64,000 nt of DNA from positions 186,001 through 250,000 of the forward strand of contig NZ_SMAH01000001.1 in the NCBI RefSeq assembly GCF_004342625.1, written 5' to 3'. This document shows, one piece after another, positions 45,476 through 54,549 of the stretch (positions are counted from its first letter, which is position 1; each line of letters starts with the position of its first letter). Under the pieces are notes generated by a model. That model was not told where the DNA came from, ran no database searches, and worked only from the letters and a program-made list of their open reading frames with translations. A program made the translations under genes and the position numbers. The DNA comes from Tepidimonas ignava (GTDB lineage Bacteria > Pseudomonadota > Gammaproteobacteria > Burkholderiales > Burkholderiaceae_C).

Positions 45476-46930
45476 CTAGAAGCGCCCGGCCAGGTAGCGT
45501 TTTTCCAGCACCCCTTGCAACGCCTTGACGACCGCGAAGGCGTCCTTGAGGTGGCGCTGCTCCAGGGCGGACAGTTCGTCCGGGCGCAAAAAATTGTCGG
45601 CCGGCTGTCCGGCTTCGAGCCGGCGCGCCTGGTGCTGCACGCGCAGCGTGGTCAAAAACTCCAGCGCATCGAGCAGGTCGCGCACCCGCTCGCGGGTGAT
45701 TTCACCGCTGTCGGCGCTGTGCAACAGGCGCTCGCGGGTGTTGACGGCACCGATGCCGCCGGCCAGGGCGTAGACACGCGCCAGGTCGATGATCGGCACG
45801 ATGCCGCTGTGCTTGAGGTCGATGGTGCCGTCGTGCTCGCCGCCGCGGATGGTTTGCAAGTTGCCCAGCCAGTTCAGCGGCGGTGTGTGGGTGAGTGCGT
45901 TGGACACCATGTGCGCCAGAAAAATGCGCTGCTTGGGCGTGCGTGCCAGCACCTCGGCCCGCAGCGTGTCCAGCAGCGCACGCTCGCCGGCGACGAAGCG
46001 TTGGTCGAAAAAGACGCACGTCAACATCAACGCCTTGGGGTCGGGCGTCTCGATCCAACGCATGAAGTACTCGCGCCAACGGCTCCACGGCTGGCGCCAC
46101 ATCGGGGTCAGCGCCATCATCTCGCCTGGGCAGTATACGTAGCCGCAGGCGTTGAGACCGTCGCACACAAACCGCGCCAGCGCCTCGAAGTAGGCCCCAT
46201 GGTGCGCCGCGTCGTAGGCGTCGTCCAGCACCAGGCAGTTGTCCTGGTCGCTTTGGGCGGTTTGTTCGTTGCGGCCCTGTGAGCCGGCCGCCACCCACGC
46301 CCACGGCACCGGCGCCGGCCCCAATGCCCGTTCGGCCAGTTGCAGCAGCCGGGTGGTGATGGCGTCGGTCATGGCCGACACCAGGCGCCCCGTGGCGTGC
46401 GCGCTGGTGCCGGCGGCGGCCAACTGGCGCTGCAGCGCGGGGACGCGCGCCGCCACCGCCTGCAGCTCGGCCACGCTGTCTTGCTGGTAAATGGCTTGGG
46501 CCAGCACCACCGCCGAGTCGCTTTGCCGCTGCTGCAGGTCGCTGCTGGAGATCAGGCCGACCACGCGGGCGCCGTCGGTGACGGGCACGTGATGGATGTT
46601 GAGGCGCGCCATCAGCAGCAGCGCATCGAAGGCCGCGTCGCCGATGTCGACCGTTTGCACTGCGGTGGTGGCCACCTCGATGACCGGCCGCTGGGGGTCG
46701 AGCCCCGCGGCCAGCACGCGGTTGCGCAGGTCGCGGTCGGTCACGATGCCGCGCAGCGTGTCGCCGTCGGTGACCAGCACCGACGACACGTTGTGCTCGC
46801 GCATCGTCTGCGCCGCCGCGCGCACCGGCAGCTCGGGGGGCACGCAGATGGGCGCGCGGCGCAGCAGCGAACGCACCGGCGTCGAGGTCAGGGTCAGCGT
46901 GTCATCGAGACAGGTTGGCGGCTCGGGCAT
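45476..46930 (-). CDS. CBS-domain protein with DUF294 nucleotidyltransferase-like domain
   Basis: A 484-residue cytoplasmic protein. Two CBS repeats at about residues 20-145 (VRAAAQTMREHNVSSVLVTD, IVTDRDLRNRVLAAG, NIHHVPVTDGARVVGLISSS) probably bind an adenine nucleotide. A nucleotidyltransferase-like DUF294 domain follows, with WVAAGSQGRNEQTAQSDQDN near residue 215, retaining the GS and acidic residues. The helical DUF294 C-terminal domain ends at 484. In Vibrio and Shewanella such proteins sit with sodium symporters and a PolC-like exonuclease, the same company as here. Function is unknown, and a regulatory role on the symporter is my inference. It diverges from the second symporter. Confidence 0.87.
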   Translation of the reverse strand: MPEPPTCLDDTLTLTSTPVRSLLRRAPICVPPELPVRAAAQTMREHNVSSVLVTDGDTLRGIVTDRDLRNRVLAAGLDPQRPVIEVATTAVQTVDIGDAAFDALLLMARLNIHHVPVTDGARVVGLISSSDLQQRQSDSAVVLAQAIYQQDSVAELQAVAARVPALQRQLAAAGTSAHATGRLVSAMTDAITTRLLQLAERALGPAPVPWAWVAAGSQGRNEQTAQSDQDNCLVLDDAYDAAHHGAYFEALARFVCDGLNACGYVYCPGEMMALTPMWRQPWSRWREYFMRWIETPDPKALMLTCVFFDQRFVAGERALLDTLRAEVLARTPKQRIFLAHMVSNALTHTPPLNWLGNLQTIRGGEHDGTIDLKHSGIVPIIDLARVYALAGGIGAVNTRERLLHSADSGEITRERVRDLLDALEFLTTLRVQHQARRLEAGQPADNFLRPDELSALEQRHLKDAFAVVKALQGVLEKRYLAGRF

Positions 46931-47024
46931 GGCGGGGCATCGGATCGGGTTGGCGCTAAGATCATCGCATCGTACACCGCCGTGTGCGCCGGCAGCCACC
47001 GCTGCGCGGCCGCGGATCCCTGGC

Positions 47025-49112
47025 ATGCAACCGCCCACCGCCGATGTTCCATCGCAGCGTGTTTTGCTGCGCCTGTACGCCCGCTTTACGCTGGCGTTCG
47101 TGTTGTTCACGGTGCTGCTGGGTGCGCTGGAGCACCTGGGGGTGTCGCGCATGGCCATCGGCCTGACCTTTTTGCTGGCCACGCTGGGCGTGTACGCCAC
47201 GATCGGCTTGGCGGCACGCACGGTCGACGCCACCGAATACTACGTGGCCGGGCGGCGTGTGCCGGCGCTGTTCAACGGCATGGCGCTGGCGGCCGATTGG
47301 CTGTCGGCGGCCTCGTTCATCGGGCTGGCGGGCACCCTGTACCTGCAGGGGTTTGGTGGGCTGGCGTTTGTGCTGGGGTGGTCGGGCGGCTTTGTGCTGG
47401 TGGCGGTGCTGCTGGCGCCGTACCTGCGCCGCTACGGCGGGTTGACGATTCCTGACTTTCTGGCCGAGCGCTACGGTGGCACCGTGCCTCGGCTGCTGGC
47501 GGTGGTGGCGGTGCTGTTGTGCTCGTTCGTCTACGTGGTGGCGCAGATCGTCGGCGTGGGGTTGATCACGTCGCGCCTGACTGGCCTGGCGTTCGAGGTG
47601 GGTGTCTTCCTGGGGTTGGGGGGCATCCTGGTGTGTTCGTTTTTGGGGGGCATGCGCGCCATCACGTGGACGCAGGTGGCGCAGTACATCGTGTTGATGC
47701 TGGCGTTTGCGGTGCCGGTGGCGTGGCTGTCGTACAAACAGACCGGCTCGCCGCTGGCGCTGCTGACCTACGGGGAACAGTTGCAGCGTGTGCTGCAGCG
47801 CGAGCAGGCGCTGCGTGACGACCCGGCCGAGCGCCATGTGCAGCGGGTGTGGGCCAACCAGGCGCACGTGCTGGCCGAACGCCTGCGCGACCCCGCCGCC
47901 GCGCTGCAACGCGAGCGCGACCAACTCGAGGGCCACCTGCAGGCGTTGCGCCAGCTGGGGGCCGATGCGCACGAGATCGCGGCCACCGAGCGCGCGCTGT
48001 TGCGCCTGCCGCGCGACGCCGCGGCCGCCGAGGCGTTGTGGCGCCAACAATGGGCGCACGCCCAGGCACGCGCGCAGCCGCTGGCGGGCGTGGCGCCGCA
48101 GGCGGAGCCGTTTGCGGGCGACCCCCACGGCGCCGCGCCCCAGCGCGAGGCGTTCGAGACCTCGCGCCGTAATTTTTTGGCGCTGGTGTTTTGCCTGATG
48201 GTGGGCACGGCGTCGCTGCCCCACCTGCTGGTGCGGTTTTACACGGTGCCCACGGTGGCCGCGGCGCGCTGGTCGGTGGTGTGGGGCGTGGGTTTTATCG
48301 CCTTGCTGTACGTGACAGCGCCGGCGCTGGCGGTGTTTGTCAAGCACGAGGTGCTGAGCCAGCTCGTGGGCATGCGGGTGGACCAGTTGCCAGCGTGGGT
48401 GACGGCGTGGAGCCGGGTCGATCCGGCGCTGCTGTCGGTGCGCGACGTCAACCGCGACGGCGTGCTGCAGTGGGGCGAGATCACGCTGGGCGCGGACATC
48501 ATCGTGCTGGCGGCGTCCGAAATCGCGGGGCTGCCCTACGTGGTGGCGGCGCTGGTGGCGGCCGGGGGCTTGGCGGCGGCGCTGTCGACGGCGGACGGCT
48601 TGCTGCTGGCCATCACCAGCGCACTCAGCCACGACGTGTACTACAAGACGCTCGACCCCCAGGCCGCCACCGCGCGGCGCGTGACACTGTCCAAGGTGAT
48701 GCTGCTGGTGGTGGCGCTGCTGGCCGCCTACCTGGCGGCGCAGCGGCCGGCCGACATCCTGCCGCTGGTGGCGGCGGCGTTTTCGTTGGCGGCGTCGGCG
48801 TTTTTCGTGCCGCTGGTGGCGGGGGTATTCTGGAGCCGCGCCAACGGCCCCGGCGCGGTGGCGGCGATGGTGGCCGGTGTCGGGGTTACGCTGGGCTACA
48901 TGGTGGTCAACCAGCCGTGGTTGCGCGGTTGGCTGGGCGTGGGTGGCGAGCCGGGGCTGTGGTGGGGCATCGATCCCATCGCGGCCGGGGTGTTCGGCGT
49001 GCCGGCCAGCGCCGCCGCGCTGGTGGTGGTCAGCCTGCTCACGCCAGCCCCCCCGGCGGCGCGGCGCGCGTGGGTGAGGCGCTTGCGCGCGCCAGCCGCC
49101 GGCGGGCTATAA
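47025..49112 (+). CDS. Sodium:solute symporter with hydrophilic insert and EF-hand-like loop
   Basis: A 695-residue SSS-family transporter of the VC_2705/ActP type. Core motifs are ATEYYVAGRRVPALFNGMAL, AADWLSAASFIGLAGTL, YLRRYGGLTIPDFLAERYGG, GGMRAITWTQVAQYIVLM, GTASLPHLLVRFYTVP and AAGGLAAALSTADGLLLAIT. A long, helical, charged insert at about residues 255-385 (repeated Arg, Gln, Glu, Ala) interrupts the fold. An EF-hand-like loop DVNRDGVLQWGE starts at Asp474 and matches the 12-residue consensus. No DUF4212 gene is next to it. It diverges from the CBS-DUF294 gene with a 94-bp gap. Its stop is 63 bp before rpsF. Confidence 0.88.
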   Translation: MQPPTADVPSQRVLLRLYARFTLAFVLFTVLLGALEHLGVSRMAIGLTFLLATLGVYATIGLAARTVDATEYYVAGRRVPALFNGMALAADWLSAASFIGLAGTLYLQGFGGLAFVLGWSGGFVLVAVLLAPYLRRYGGLTIPDFLAERYGGTVPRLLAVVAVLLCSFVYVVAQIVGVGLITSRLTGLAFEVGVFLGLGGILVCSFLGGMRAITWTQVAQYIVLMLAFAVPVAWLSYKQTGSPLALLTYGEQLQRVLQREQALRDDPAERHVQRVWANQAHVLAERLRDPAAALQRERDQLEGHLQALRQLGADAHEIAATERALLRLPRDAAAAEALWRQQWAHAQARAQPLAGVAPQAEPFAGDPHGAAPQREAFETSRRNFLALVFCLMVGTASLPHLLVRFYTVPTVAAARWSVVWGVGFIALLYVTAPALAVFVKHEVLSQLVGMRVDQLPAWVTAWSRVDPALLSVRDVNRDGVLQWGEITLGADIIVLAASEIAGLPYVVAALVAAGGLAAALSTADGLLLAITSALSHDVYYKTLDPQAATARRVTLSKVMLLVVALLAAYLAAQRPADILPLVAAAFSLAASAFFVPLVAGVFWSRANGPGAVAAMVAGVGVTLGYMVVNQPWLRGWLGVGGEPGLWWGIDPIAAGVFGVPASAAALVVVSLLTPAPPAARRAWVRRLRAPAAGGL

Positions 49113-49113
49113 T
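49108..49113 (+). promoter_or_regulatory. -10 box of the rpsF operon
   Basis: TATAAT, a perfect consensus -10, overlaps the end of the symporter gene 62 bp before the rpsF start. TTGCGC at 49083-49088 is a possible -35 with a 19-bp spacer. Confidence 0.7.
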
Positions 49114-49175
49114 CGCTAGCTTCCTTGCCACACCCGAGCGACGCCGGGGTGGCAGTTTTTCCACAAGGAGAGTTC

Positions 49176-49544
49176 ATGCGTCACTACGAAATCGTCATGC
49201 TGATCCACCCGGATCAGAGCGAGCAGGTGCCCGCCATGCTGGAGCGCTACAAGGGGATGATCACCGCCGGCGGCGGCATCATCCACCGTGTGGAAGACTG
49301 GGGCCGCCGTCAGCTGGCGTACCAGATCAACAAGCTGTCCAAGGCGCACTACCTGTGTCTGAACATCGAGGCCGGCAAAGAGGTCATGGCCGAGCTCGAG
49401 ACGGCGTTCCGCTTCAACGACGCCGTGCTGCGCCACCTGGTGGTGCAGAAGAAAAAGGCTGAAACGGGTCCTTCGGCCATGATGAAGGCCGTCGAACGCG
49501 AGGAAGCGCGCAAGGCCCAGGCGCAACAGGAAGCCGCCGCTTGA
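49176..49544 (+). CDS. rpsF: 30S ribosomal protein S6
   Basis: A small-subunit protein that pairs with S18 at the platform. The 122-residue product starts [20 protein letters not shown] and has [20 protein letters not shown] and [15 protein letters not shown]. The tail is charged and alanine-rich. An AAGGAGAG site lies just before the ATG. It heads the rpsF-priB-rpsR-rplI operon, and its stop overlaps the probable TTG start of priB. Confidence 0.97.
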   Translation: MRHYEIVMLIHPDQSEQVPAMLERYKGMITAGGGIIHRVEDWGRRQLAYQINKLSKAHYLCLNIEAGKEVMAELETAFRFNDAVLRHLVVQKKKAETGPSAMMKAVEREEARKAQAQQEAAA

Positions 49545-49858
49545 GGGCGCCCAGCGCCGTCCATCCGTTGACCAACCGATTGCAGCTGGAGGCGCGGCTG
49601 GCCGAGAAATCGGCGCTGCGCTACACGCCAGCAGGTCTGGCCGCGCAGGACGTGGTGCTGGAGCACCAGTCGCTGCAAAGCGAGGCCGGGGGCGAGCGCC
49701 TCGTGACCCTGCGCCTGAAGGCCGTGGCCTTTGGGACGCTGGCCGAGCGGCTGGCCCGAACCGATCTGGGCAGCGGATTGCGGTGCGAAGGCTTTCTCGC
49801 CTCCCCGCGCCGTGGACACGGCGTCGTCTTACACATTCAGGCATTCGAACCGCAGTAG
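49541..49858 (+). CDS. priB: Primosomal replication protein N (PriB)
   Basis: PriB is a small single-strand-binding OB-fold protein that works with PriA in replication restart. The 105-residue reading has [53 protein letters not shown] and GFLASPRRG, as in betaproteobacterial PriB. The start is uncertain. The TTG at 49541 overlaps the rpsF stop and has AGGA at a good distance. TTG at 49568 would give a start closer to the usual family N-terminus. Position between rpsF and rpsR is conserved. Confidence 0.88.
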   Translation: MRAPSAVHPLTNRLQLEARLAEKSALRYTPAGLAAQDVVLEHQSLQSEAGGERLVTLRLKAVAFGTLAERLARTDLGSGLRCEGFLASPRRGHGVVLHIQAFEPQ

Positions 49859-49867
49859 GAAACCATC

Positions 49868-50146
49868 ATGGCTGCACCGCAACGCAACTCGGCCAACCGG
49901 CCCAAGCGCGCCAACAGCAACCCGCTGTTCAAGCGCAAGAAGTTCTGCCGCTTCACCGTCACCGGCGTCGAAGAGGTGGACTACAAAGACATCGACACGC
50001 TCAAGGATTTCATTGCCGAAAACGGCAAGATCATCCCGGCGCGCCTGACCGGCACGCGCGCCATTTTCCAGCGTCAGGTGGCCACCGCCATCAAACGCGC
50101 GCGCTTCCTGGCTTTGCTGCCGTACACCGACCAGCACCGCGTCTGA
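49868..50146 (+). CDS. rpsR: 30S ribosomal protein S18
   Basis: S18 binds 16S rRNA together with S6. The 92-residue product has the family core [39 protein letters not shown] and [20 protein letters not shown]. It lies 9 bp after priB in the ribosomal operon. Confidence 0.97.
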   Translation: MAAPQRNSANRPKRANSNPLFKRKKFCRFTVTGVEEVDYKDIDTLKDFIAENGKIIPARLTGTRAIFQRQVATAIKRARFLALLPYTDQHRV

Positions 50147-50160
50147 AGGAGCCCACCACC

Positions 50161-50613
50161 ATGCAAGTGATTCTGCTCGACAAGGTCGTCAACCTGGGCA
50201 ACCTCGGCGATATCGTCAGGGTCAAAGACGGCTACGCCCGCAACTACCTGATCCCCACGGGCCGCGCACGCCGCGCCACGCAAGCCGCCATCGACGAGTT
50301 CAACGCGCGCCGCGCCGAACTCGAAAAGGCCGCAGCGGCCAAGCTGGCCGAGGCCAAGGCCGTCGGTGAAAAGCTGGCCGGCTTCACCATCAAGGTGACG
50401 CAAAAAGCAGGCGTCGATGGGCGCTTGTTCGGCTCGGTGACCAACCACGACATCGCGGCCGAGCTCAACAAGGCCGGCTTCGCGGTGCACAAGTCGCAGG
50501 TGCGCATGCCCAACGGCGTGTTCAAAAACGTCGGTGACTACACCGTGCAGGTCGCCCTGCACACCGACGTGGTGGTGGACGTCAACGTCCAGGTGTTGGG
50601 CGAGACGGTCTGA
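50161..50613 (+). CDS. rplI: 50S ribosomal protein L9
   Basis: L9 is an elongated large-subunit protein with two rRNA-binding domains joined by a long helix. The 150-residue product has the N-terminal signature [20 protein letters not shown] and GYARNYLIP, a long charged helix, and the C-terminal [16 protein letters not shown]. It closes the operon ahead of an intrinsic terminator. Confidence 0.97.
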   Translation: MQVILLDKVVNLGNLGDIVRVKDGYARNYLIPTGRARRATQAAIDEFNARRAELEKAAAAKLAEAKAVGEKLAGFTIKVTQKAGVDGRLFGSVTNHDIAAELNKAGFAVHKSQVRMPNGVFKNVGDYTVQVALHTDVVVDVNVQVLGETV

Positions 50614-50660
50614 AACCAGGGCCAGTCCGGGCTGCCACCGCAGCCCGGCACCCCGCCGCC

Positions 50661-50701
50661 AACGACGGGCTGTCCCCACCGGGCGGCCCGTCGTTGTTTT
50701 T
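50661..50701 (+). terminator. Rho-independent terminator of the rpsF operon
   Basis: AACGACGGGC (50661-50670) pairs with GCCCGTCGTT (50686-50695) and is followed by GTTTTT. A second stem-loop, CCGGGCTG/CAGCCCGG at 50627-50648, lies just upstream. Confidence 0.85.
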
Positions 50702-50705
50702 CAAC

Positions 50706-51527
50706 TCACCACAGCTTCCACCAGGGTCCGCTGTCGCGTTGCAGGCCACGGGTCAGCAGAGGGCTGGCCGGGAAGTTGGCCTCCAGCACGCGCCGCGCGT
50801 CGTTGGCCTGTTGTTCCAGCCCCAAGGCTTCGTACGACTTGTACAGCAGGTACAGGGCTTCTTCGGCGGCGGGCACGTTGGTGTAGTCGCGAATGGCCTG
50901 TTGCGCGCGGTTGATCGCCGCCACGTAGGCGCCGCGGCGGTAGTAGTAGCGTGCGATGTGGACTTCCGACTGGGCCAGCGCGTTGACGATGTACACCATG
51001 CGCTGGCGCGCGTCGGGGGCGTAGCGCGAGTCGGGGAAGCGCTCGACCAACTGCTTGAACGCCTCGAACGAATCCTTCGCGGCTTTTTGGTCGCGCTCGG
51101 ACAAATCCTGCTGCGAGATAAAGCCAAACAAGCCCAGGTTGTCGTTGAAGTTGACCAAGCCTTTGAGGTACAGCGCGTAGTCCAGCGCCGGGCTGGCCGG
51201 GTGCAAGCGCATGAAGCGGTCCAGCGTCGCGATGGCCTGCGCGGGCTCGCCGTTTTTGTAGTGTGCGTAGGCTTTTTCGAGCTGGGCTTGTTGCGCCAGC
51301 GGGGTGCCGGCGGCACGCCCTTCGAGCTTTTCGAAGTACTGGATGGCCTTGTCGTAGTTGCCCGCGGCGCGCTCGTCCATCGCTTCGGCGTAGAGCTTGT
51401 TGGGACTCCAACCGGCGGTGACGTCTTTTTCGGGGCCGCTGGCGCAACCGGCCAGCAGGGCCAGGGCCACGGCCGCCGCCACGGTGGGGCGACGCAGCGG
51501 AGCAACGGATAATGCGAACGGTTTCAT
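50706..51527 (-). CDS. bamD: Outer membrane assembly lipoprotein BamD
   Basis: BamD is the essential lipoprotein of the BAM complex that folds outer-membrane proteins. The 273-residue product has a signal peptide with lipobox LLAGC. TPR-type helices follow: KLYAEAMDERAAGNYDKAIQ, YFEKLEGRAAGTP, AYAHYKNGEPAQAIATLDRF, and later IARYYYRRGAYVAAINRAQQ. The C-terminus ends GPWWKLW. The ATG at 51527 gives the normal lipoprotein start. It diverges from rluD and converges on rplI. Confidence 0.94.
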   Translation of the reverse strand: MKPFALSVAPLRRPTVAAAVALALLAGCASGPEKDVTAGWSPNKLYAEAMDERAAGNYDKAIQYFEKLEGRAAGTPLAQQAQLEKAYAHYKNGEPAQAIATLDRFMRLHPASPALDYALYLKGLVNFNDNLGLFGFISQQDLSERDQKAAKDSFEAFKQLVERFPDSRYAPDARQRMVYIVNALAQSEVHIARYYYRRGAYVAAINRAQQAIRDYTNVPAAEEALYLLYKSYEALGLEQQANDARRVLEANFPASPLLTRGLQRDSGPWWKLW

Positions 51528-51579
51528 CGGGTGGCGCCCCAGAAGGCGCGCTGCCGCGCCTGCAATCGAGATGGAAAAA

Positions 51580-51585
51580 ATTATA
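51580..51585 (-). promoter_or_regulatory. -10 box for bamD
   Basis: A perfect TATAAT on the minus strand, 53 bp before the bamD start codon. It lies downstream of a candidate upstream rluD start (51571), which argues for a later rluD start. Confidence 0.6.
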
Positions 51586-51609
51586 GAGGCCCCGTGCCCC
51601 CCTGAGGGG

Positions 51610-52599
51610 ATGGACGACGACGAAGGCAGCGAGCTGCGCGAGCTGACCGTGGACGCTGCGGGCCACGGCCAGCGGCTGGACCGTTGGCTGGCGCAGCAGC
51701 TGACGGCGTTTTCGCGCACCTACCTGCAGCAGCTCATCGACGACGGCGCGGTGCAGGTGGCGGGGCGTGTGGTGCGCAAAAGCGCGCTGCGCTTGCGCGT
51801 CGGCGATCCGCTGCGCGTGCTGCTGCGGCCCAGCGAGCAGGCCCTGGCCTACACGCCGCAGACCATGGCGCTGCCCATCGTGTTCGAGGATGAGCATATC
51901 CTGGTGCTAGACAAGCCGGTGGGGATGGTGGTGCACCCCGGGGCCGGGCACTGGAGCGGCACGCTGCTCAACGGCCTGCTGGCGCACCATGCCGGGGCGG
52001 CGGCGCTGCCGCGCGCGGGCATCGTGCACCGGCTGGACAAAGACACCAGCGGCCTGATGGTGGTGGCCAAAAGCGCGTCGGCCTATGACGCGCTGGTGGC
52101 GGCCATCGCGGCGCGACGCGTGCGCCGCATCTACGTGGCGCTGGCGCACGGCCGTTGGTCAGGCGGGGCCGAGGTGGCGGTCGAGCAGCCGATCGGGCGC
52201 GACCCACGCCAGCGGCTGCGCATGGCCGTGCACCCGCACGGCAGCCCGACGTCCAAGCCCGCCCGCACCGACGTGCGCGTGGTGGACGGCAACGCGGCCG
52301 CCACGCTGGTGGCGTGCCGCCTGCACACCGGCCGCACGCACCAAATTCGCGTGCACCTGGCGTGGTTGGGCCACCCTTTGGTGGGCGACGTGCTGTACGG
52401 CGGCCGCGCGGCGTGGGGGCTGGCGCGGCAGGCGCTGCACGCGGCGCGCCTGGGGCTGCGGCACCCGGTGCTGGGCCGCTGGATGGTGTGGGACAGCGCG
52501 TTGCCGGCCGATGTGCAGCAGGCCATCGAGGCCGCGGGTCTGCACTACAATCGCGCGCTTTTGTGGCCCGGCGACGAACCGGACGGGGCGGTGGAGTAG
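51610..52599 (+). CDS. rluD: 23S rRNA pseudouridine synthase RluD
   Basis: RluD modifies helix 69 of 23S rRNA. The product is about 329 residues: an N-terminal S4 domain (HGQRLDRWLAQQLTAFSRTY, VRKSALRLRVGDPL) and an RluA-type catalytic domain with Asp143 in GIVHRLDKDTSGLMVVAKS. Later motifs are CRLHTGRTHQIRVHLAWLGH and VGDVLYGG. The start is uncertain: ATG 51610 is closely preceded by GAGGGG, and in-frame ATG 51571 would add 13 residues but lie in the bamD promoter. It is followed by scpB after 3 bp. Confidence 0.92.
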   Translation: MDDDEGSELRELTVDAAGHGQRLDRWLAQQLTAFSRTYLQQLIDDGAVQVAGRVVRKSALRLRVGDPLRVLLRPSEQALAYTPQTMALPIVFEDEHILVLDKPVGMVVHPGAGHWSGTLLNGLLAHHAGAAALPRAGIVHRLDKDTSGLMVVAKSASAYDALVAAIAARRVRRIYVALAHGRWSGGAEVAVEQPIGRDPRQRLRMAVHPHGSPTSKPARTDVRVVDGNAAATLVACRLHTGRTHQIRVHLAWLGHPLVGDVLYGGRAAWGLARQALHAARLGLRHPVLGRWMVWDSALPADVQQAIEAAGLHYNRALLWPGDEPDGAVE

Positions 52600-52602
52600 G
52601 GT

Positions 52603-53178
52603 ATGGAGCGCAACGAGGCCCAACACATACTGGAAGCGGCCCTGTTGTGCGCCGGTCGGCCGCTGCCGTTGGCGGAGTTGATGGCGCTGTTCGACGGCAC
52701 GCTGACACGCACCGAGGTGCTGGCTGCGTTGCACGACCTTGGCCAGGCGTGGCAGGGGCGTGGTTTGGCGTTGGTGGAGGTGGCCGATGGCTGGCGGTTC
52801 CAGAGCCGGCCCCATGTCCACCCGTTTTTGCAGCGCTTGCATCCGGAAAAACCTCCCCGTTACAGCCGTGCCGTGTTGGAAACGCTGGCGGTCATCGCCT
52901 ACCGGCAGCCGGTGACGCGTGGCGACATCGAGGCCATCCGCGGCGTGACGATCGGCACCCCGATCCTGCGCCAGTTGGAAGAGCGCGGCTGGATCGAGGT
53001 CGTCGGGCACCGCGACACCGTCGGACGCCCCGCGCTGTACGCCACCACGCGGCAGTTTTTGGATGACTTGGGCCTGCCGTCGCTGGCGGCCTTGCCGGCG
53101 CTGCACGACGCCGCCGACCCCGGCCCGGAACTGCCGGGCCTGGCCCCCGAACCCCCGGAACCACCCAACACACCATGA
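52603..53178 (+). CDS. scpB: Segregation and condensation protein B
   Basis: ScpB is the winged-helix subunit of the SMC-ScpAB condensin. The 191-residue product has [20 protein letters not shown] at the N-terminus and [42 protein letters not shown] and GRPALYATT in the second winged helix. A proline-rich tail ends at the rluB start, which overlaps the stop in ATGA. scpA is not in the window. Confidence 0.93.
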   Translation: MERNEAQHILEAALLCAGRPLPLAELMALFDGTLTRTEVLAALHDLGQAWQGRGLALVEVADGWRFQSRPHVHPFLQRLHPEKPPRYSRAVLETLAVIAYRQPVTRGDIEAIRGVTIGTPILRQLEERGWIEVVGHRDTVGRPALYATTRQFLDDLGLPSLAALPALHDAADPGPELPGLAPEPPEPPNTP

Positions 53179-54080
53179 ACAACCCACCCACCCCGCGCCC
53201 CCCGAGCCGCCCGCGCCGCGCCCGTACGGTCGCGGCGGACGCGTCGCCGAGCAGCGTCAAGCTGCACAAAGTGCTGGCCCAGTTGGGGCTGGGCTCGCGT
53301 GCCGACATGGAGCAGGCCATCGCGGCTGGCCGCGTCACCGTCAACGGACAGCCGGCCCACACGGGCCAGCGCGTGGCCGCGGGCGATGTGATTCGCCTCG
53401 ACGGTCAGTTGGTGCGCTGGCGCGCCGAGCCGACGCGCTTGCCCCGCGTGCTGCTGTACCACAAGCCCACCGGTGAGGTGGTGACGCTGGACGACCCGCA
53501 AAACCGCCCCACCGTGTTTGCGCGCCTGCCGCGGCTGCGCAGCGGCAAGTGGATGGCGGTGGGGCGGCTTGACATCAACACCGAAGGGCTGCTGCTGTTC
53601 ACCGATTCGGGCGAATTGGCCAACCGCTTGATGCACCCGCGCTATGGCCTGGAGCGCGAGTACGCGGTGCGCATTTTGGGAGCGCTCAGCGTGCAGGAGC
53701 GCCAGCGCCTGCTCGACGGCGTGACGCTGGACGACGGCCCGGCGCGCGTGCTGGCGCTGGACGACGCCGGCGGCAGCGGCGCCAACCGCTGGTATCGGGT
53801 GGTGCTGGCCGAGGGGCGCAACCGCGAGGTGCGGCGCTTGTTCGAAGCGGTGGGCCACGTGGTCAGCCGCCTGATCCGGGTGCGCTACGGCCAGGTGACG
53901 CTGCCACGCGGGCTGCGCCGCGGCGCTTGGATGGAGTTGCCGGCGCCGCAAGTGCAGGCCTTGCTGCAACAGGCCGGCATGGCGCTGCCGCAGCGCCCGC
54001 AGCCGCCGCGGCGCCGCAGCGGCCCGCCGCGCGGGCCGGGGCCGCGACCCAGTCGCCCCAAGCCGGCGCGCAACAGCTAA
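53175..54080 (+). CDS. rluB: 23S rRNA pseudouridine synthase RluB
   Basis: RluB makes pseudouridine 2605 in 23S rRNA. The 301-residue product has a basic N-terminal tail, an S4 domain ([20 protein letters not shown]) and an RsuA-type catalytic domain with Asp133 in [20 protein letters not shown], then [19 protein letters not shown] proline/arginine-rich C-terminal tail follows. It is coupled to scpB upstream, and the scpB-rluB pair is widely conserved. Confidence 0.92.
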   Translation: MNNPPTPRPPSRPRRARTVAADASPSSVKLHKVLAQLGLGSRADMEQAIAAGRVTVNGQPAHTGQRVAAGDVIRLDGQLVRWRAEPTRLPRVLLYHKPTGEVVTLDDPQNRPTVFARLPRLRSGKWMAVGRLDINTEGLLLFTDSGELANRLMHPRYGLEREYAVRILGALSVQERQRLLDGVTLDDGPARVLALDDAGGSGANRWYRVVLAEGRNREVRRLFEAVGHVVSRLIRVRYGQVTLPRGLRRGAWMELPAPQVQALLQQAGMALPQRPQPPRRRSGPPRGPGPRPSRPKPARNS

Positions 54081-54116
54081 AATCACAGGTTTTCTTTATC
54101 ATTGCACGCAAACACC

Positions 54117-54542
54117 ATGGCCATCGAACGTACCCTTTCCATCATCAAGCCCGACGCCGTTGCCAAGAACGTCATCGGTCAGATCTACAGCCGCTTCGAA
54201 GCCGCCGGTCTCAAGATCGTGGCGGCCAAAATGGTGCACCTGTCGCGCCGCGAAGCTGAGGCGTTTTACGCGGTGCACAAAGAGCGCCCGTTTTTCAAGG
54301 ATCTGGTCGACTTCATGGTGTCCGGCCCGGTGATGGTGCAGGTGCTCGAAGGTGAAAACGCCATCGCCAAAAACCGCGAGCTGATGGGCGCCACCGACCC
54401 CAAGAAGGCCGCCCCCGGCACCATCCGCGCCGACTTCGCCGACAGCATCGACGCCAACGCGGTGCACGGCTCCGACGCGCCCGAGACGGCCGCCGTCGAA
54501 GTGGCGTTTTTCTTCCCCGGCATGAACATTTACTCGCGCTGA
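54117..54542 (+). CDS. ndk: Nucleoside diphosphate kinase
   Basis: Ndk balances nucleoside triphosphate pools. The 141-residue product starts [20 protein letters not shown] and has the active-site histidine at position 117 in [20 protein letters not shown]. It has the usual length for a bacterial Ndk. A TAAAAT hexamer at 54078-54083, overlapping the rluB stop, may be its -10. It is followed 7 bp later by rlmN, as in many Proteobacteria. Confidence 0.97.
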   Translation: MAIERTLSIIKPDAVAKNVIGQIYSRFEAAGLKIVAAKMVHLSRREAEAFYAVHKERPFFKDLVDFMVSGPVMVQVLEGENAIAKNRELMGATDPKKAAPGTIRADFADSIDANAVHGSDAPETAAVEVAFFFPGMNIYSR

Positions 54543-54549
54543 CCATGCC

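Noticed and set aside
46962-48632. A 556-codon open frame on the minus strand
   Set aside because: It is antisense to the second symporter, with the same biased composition and no motif.
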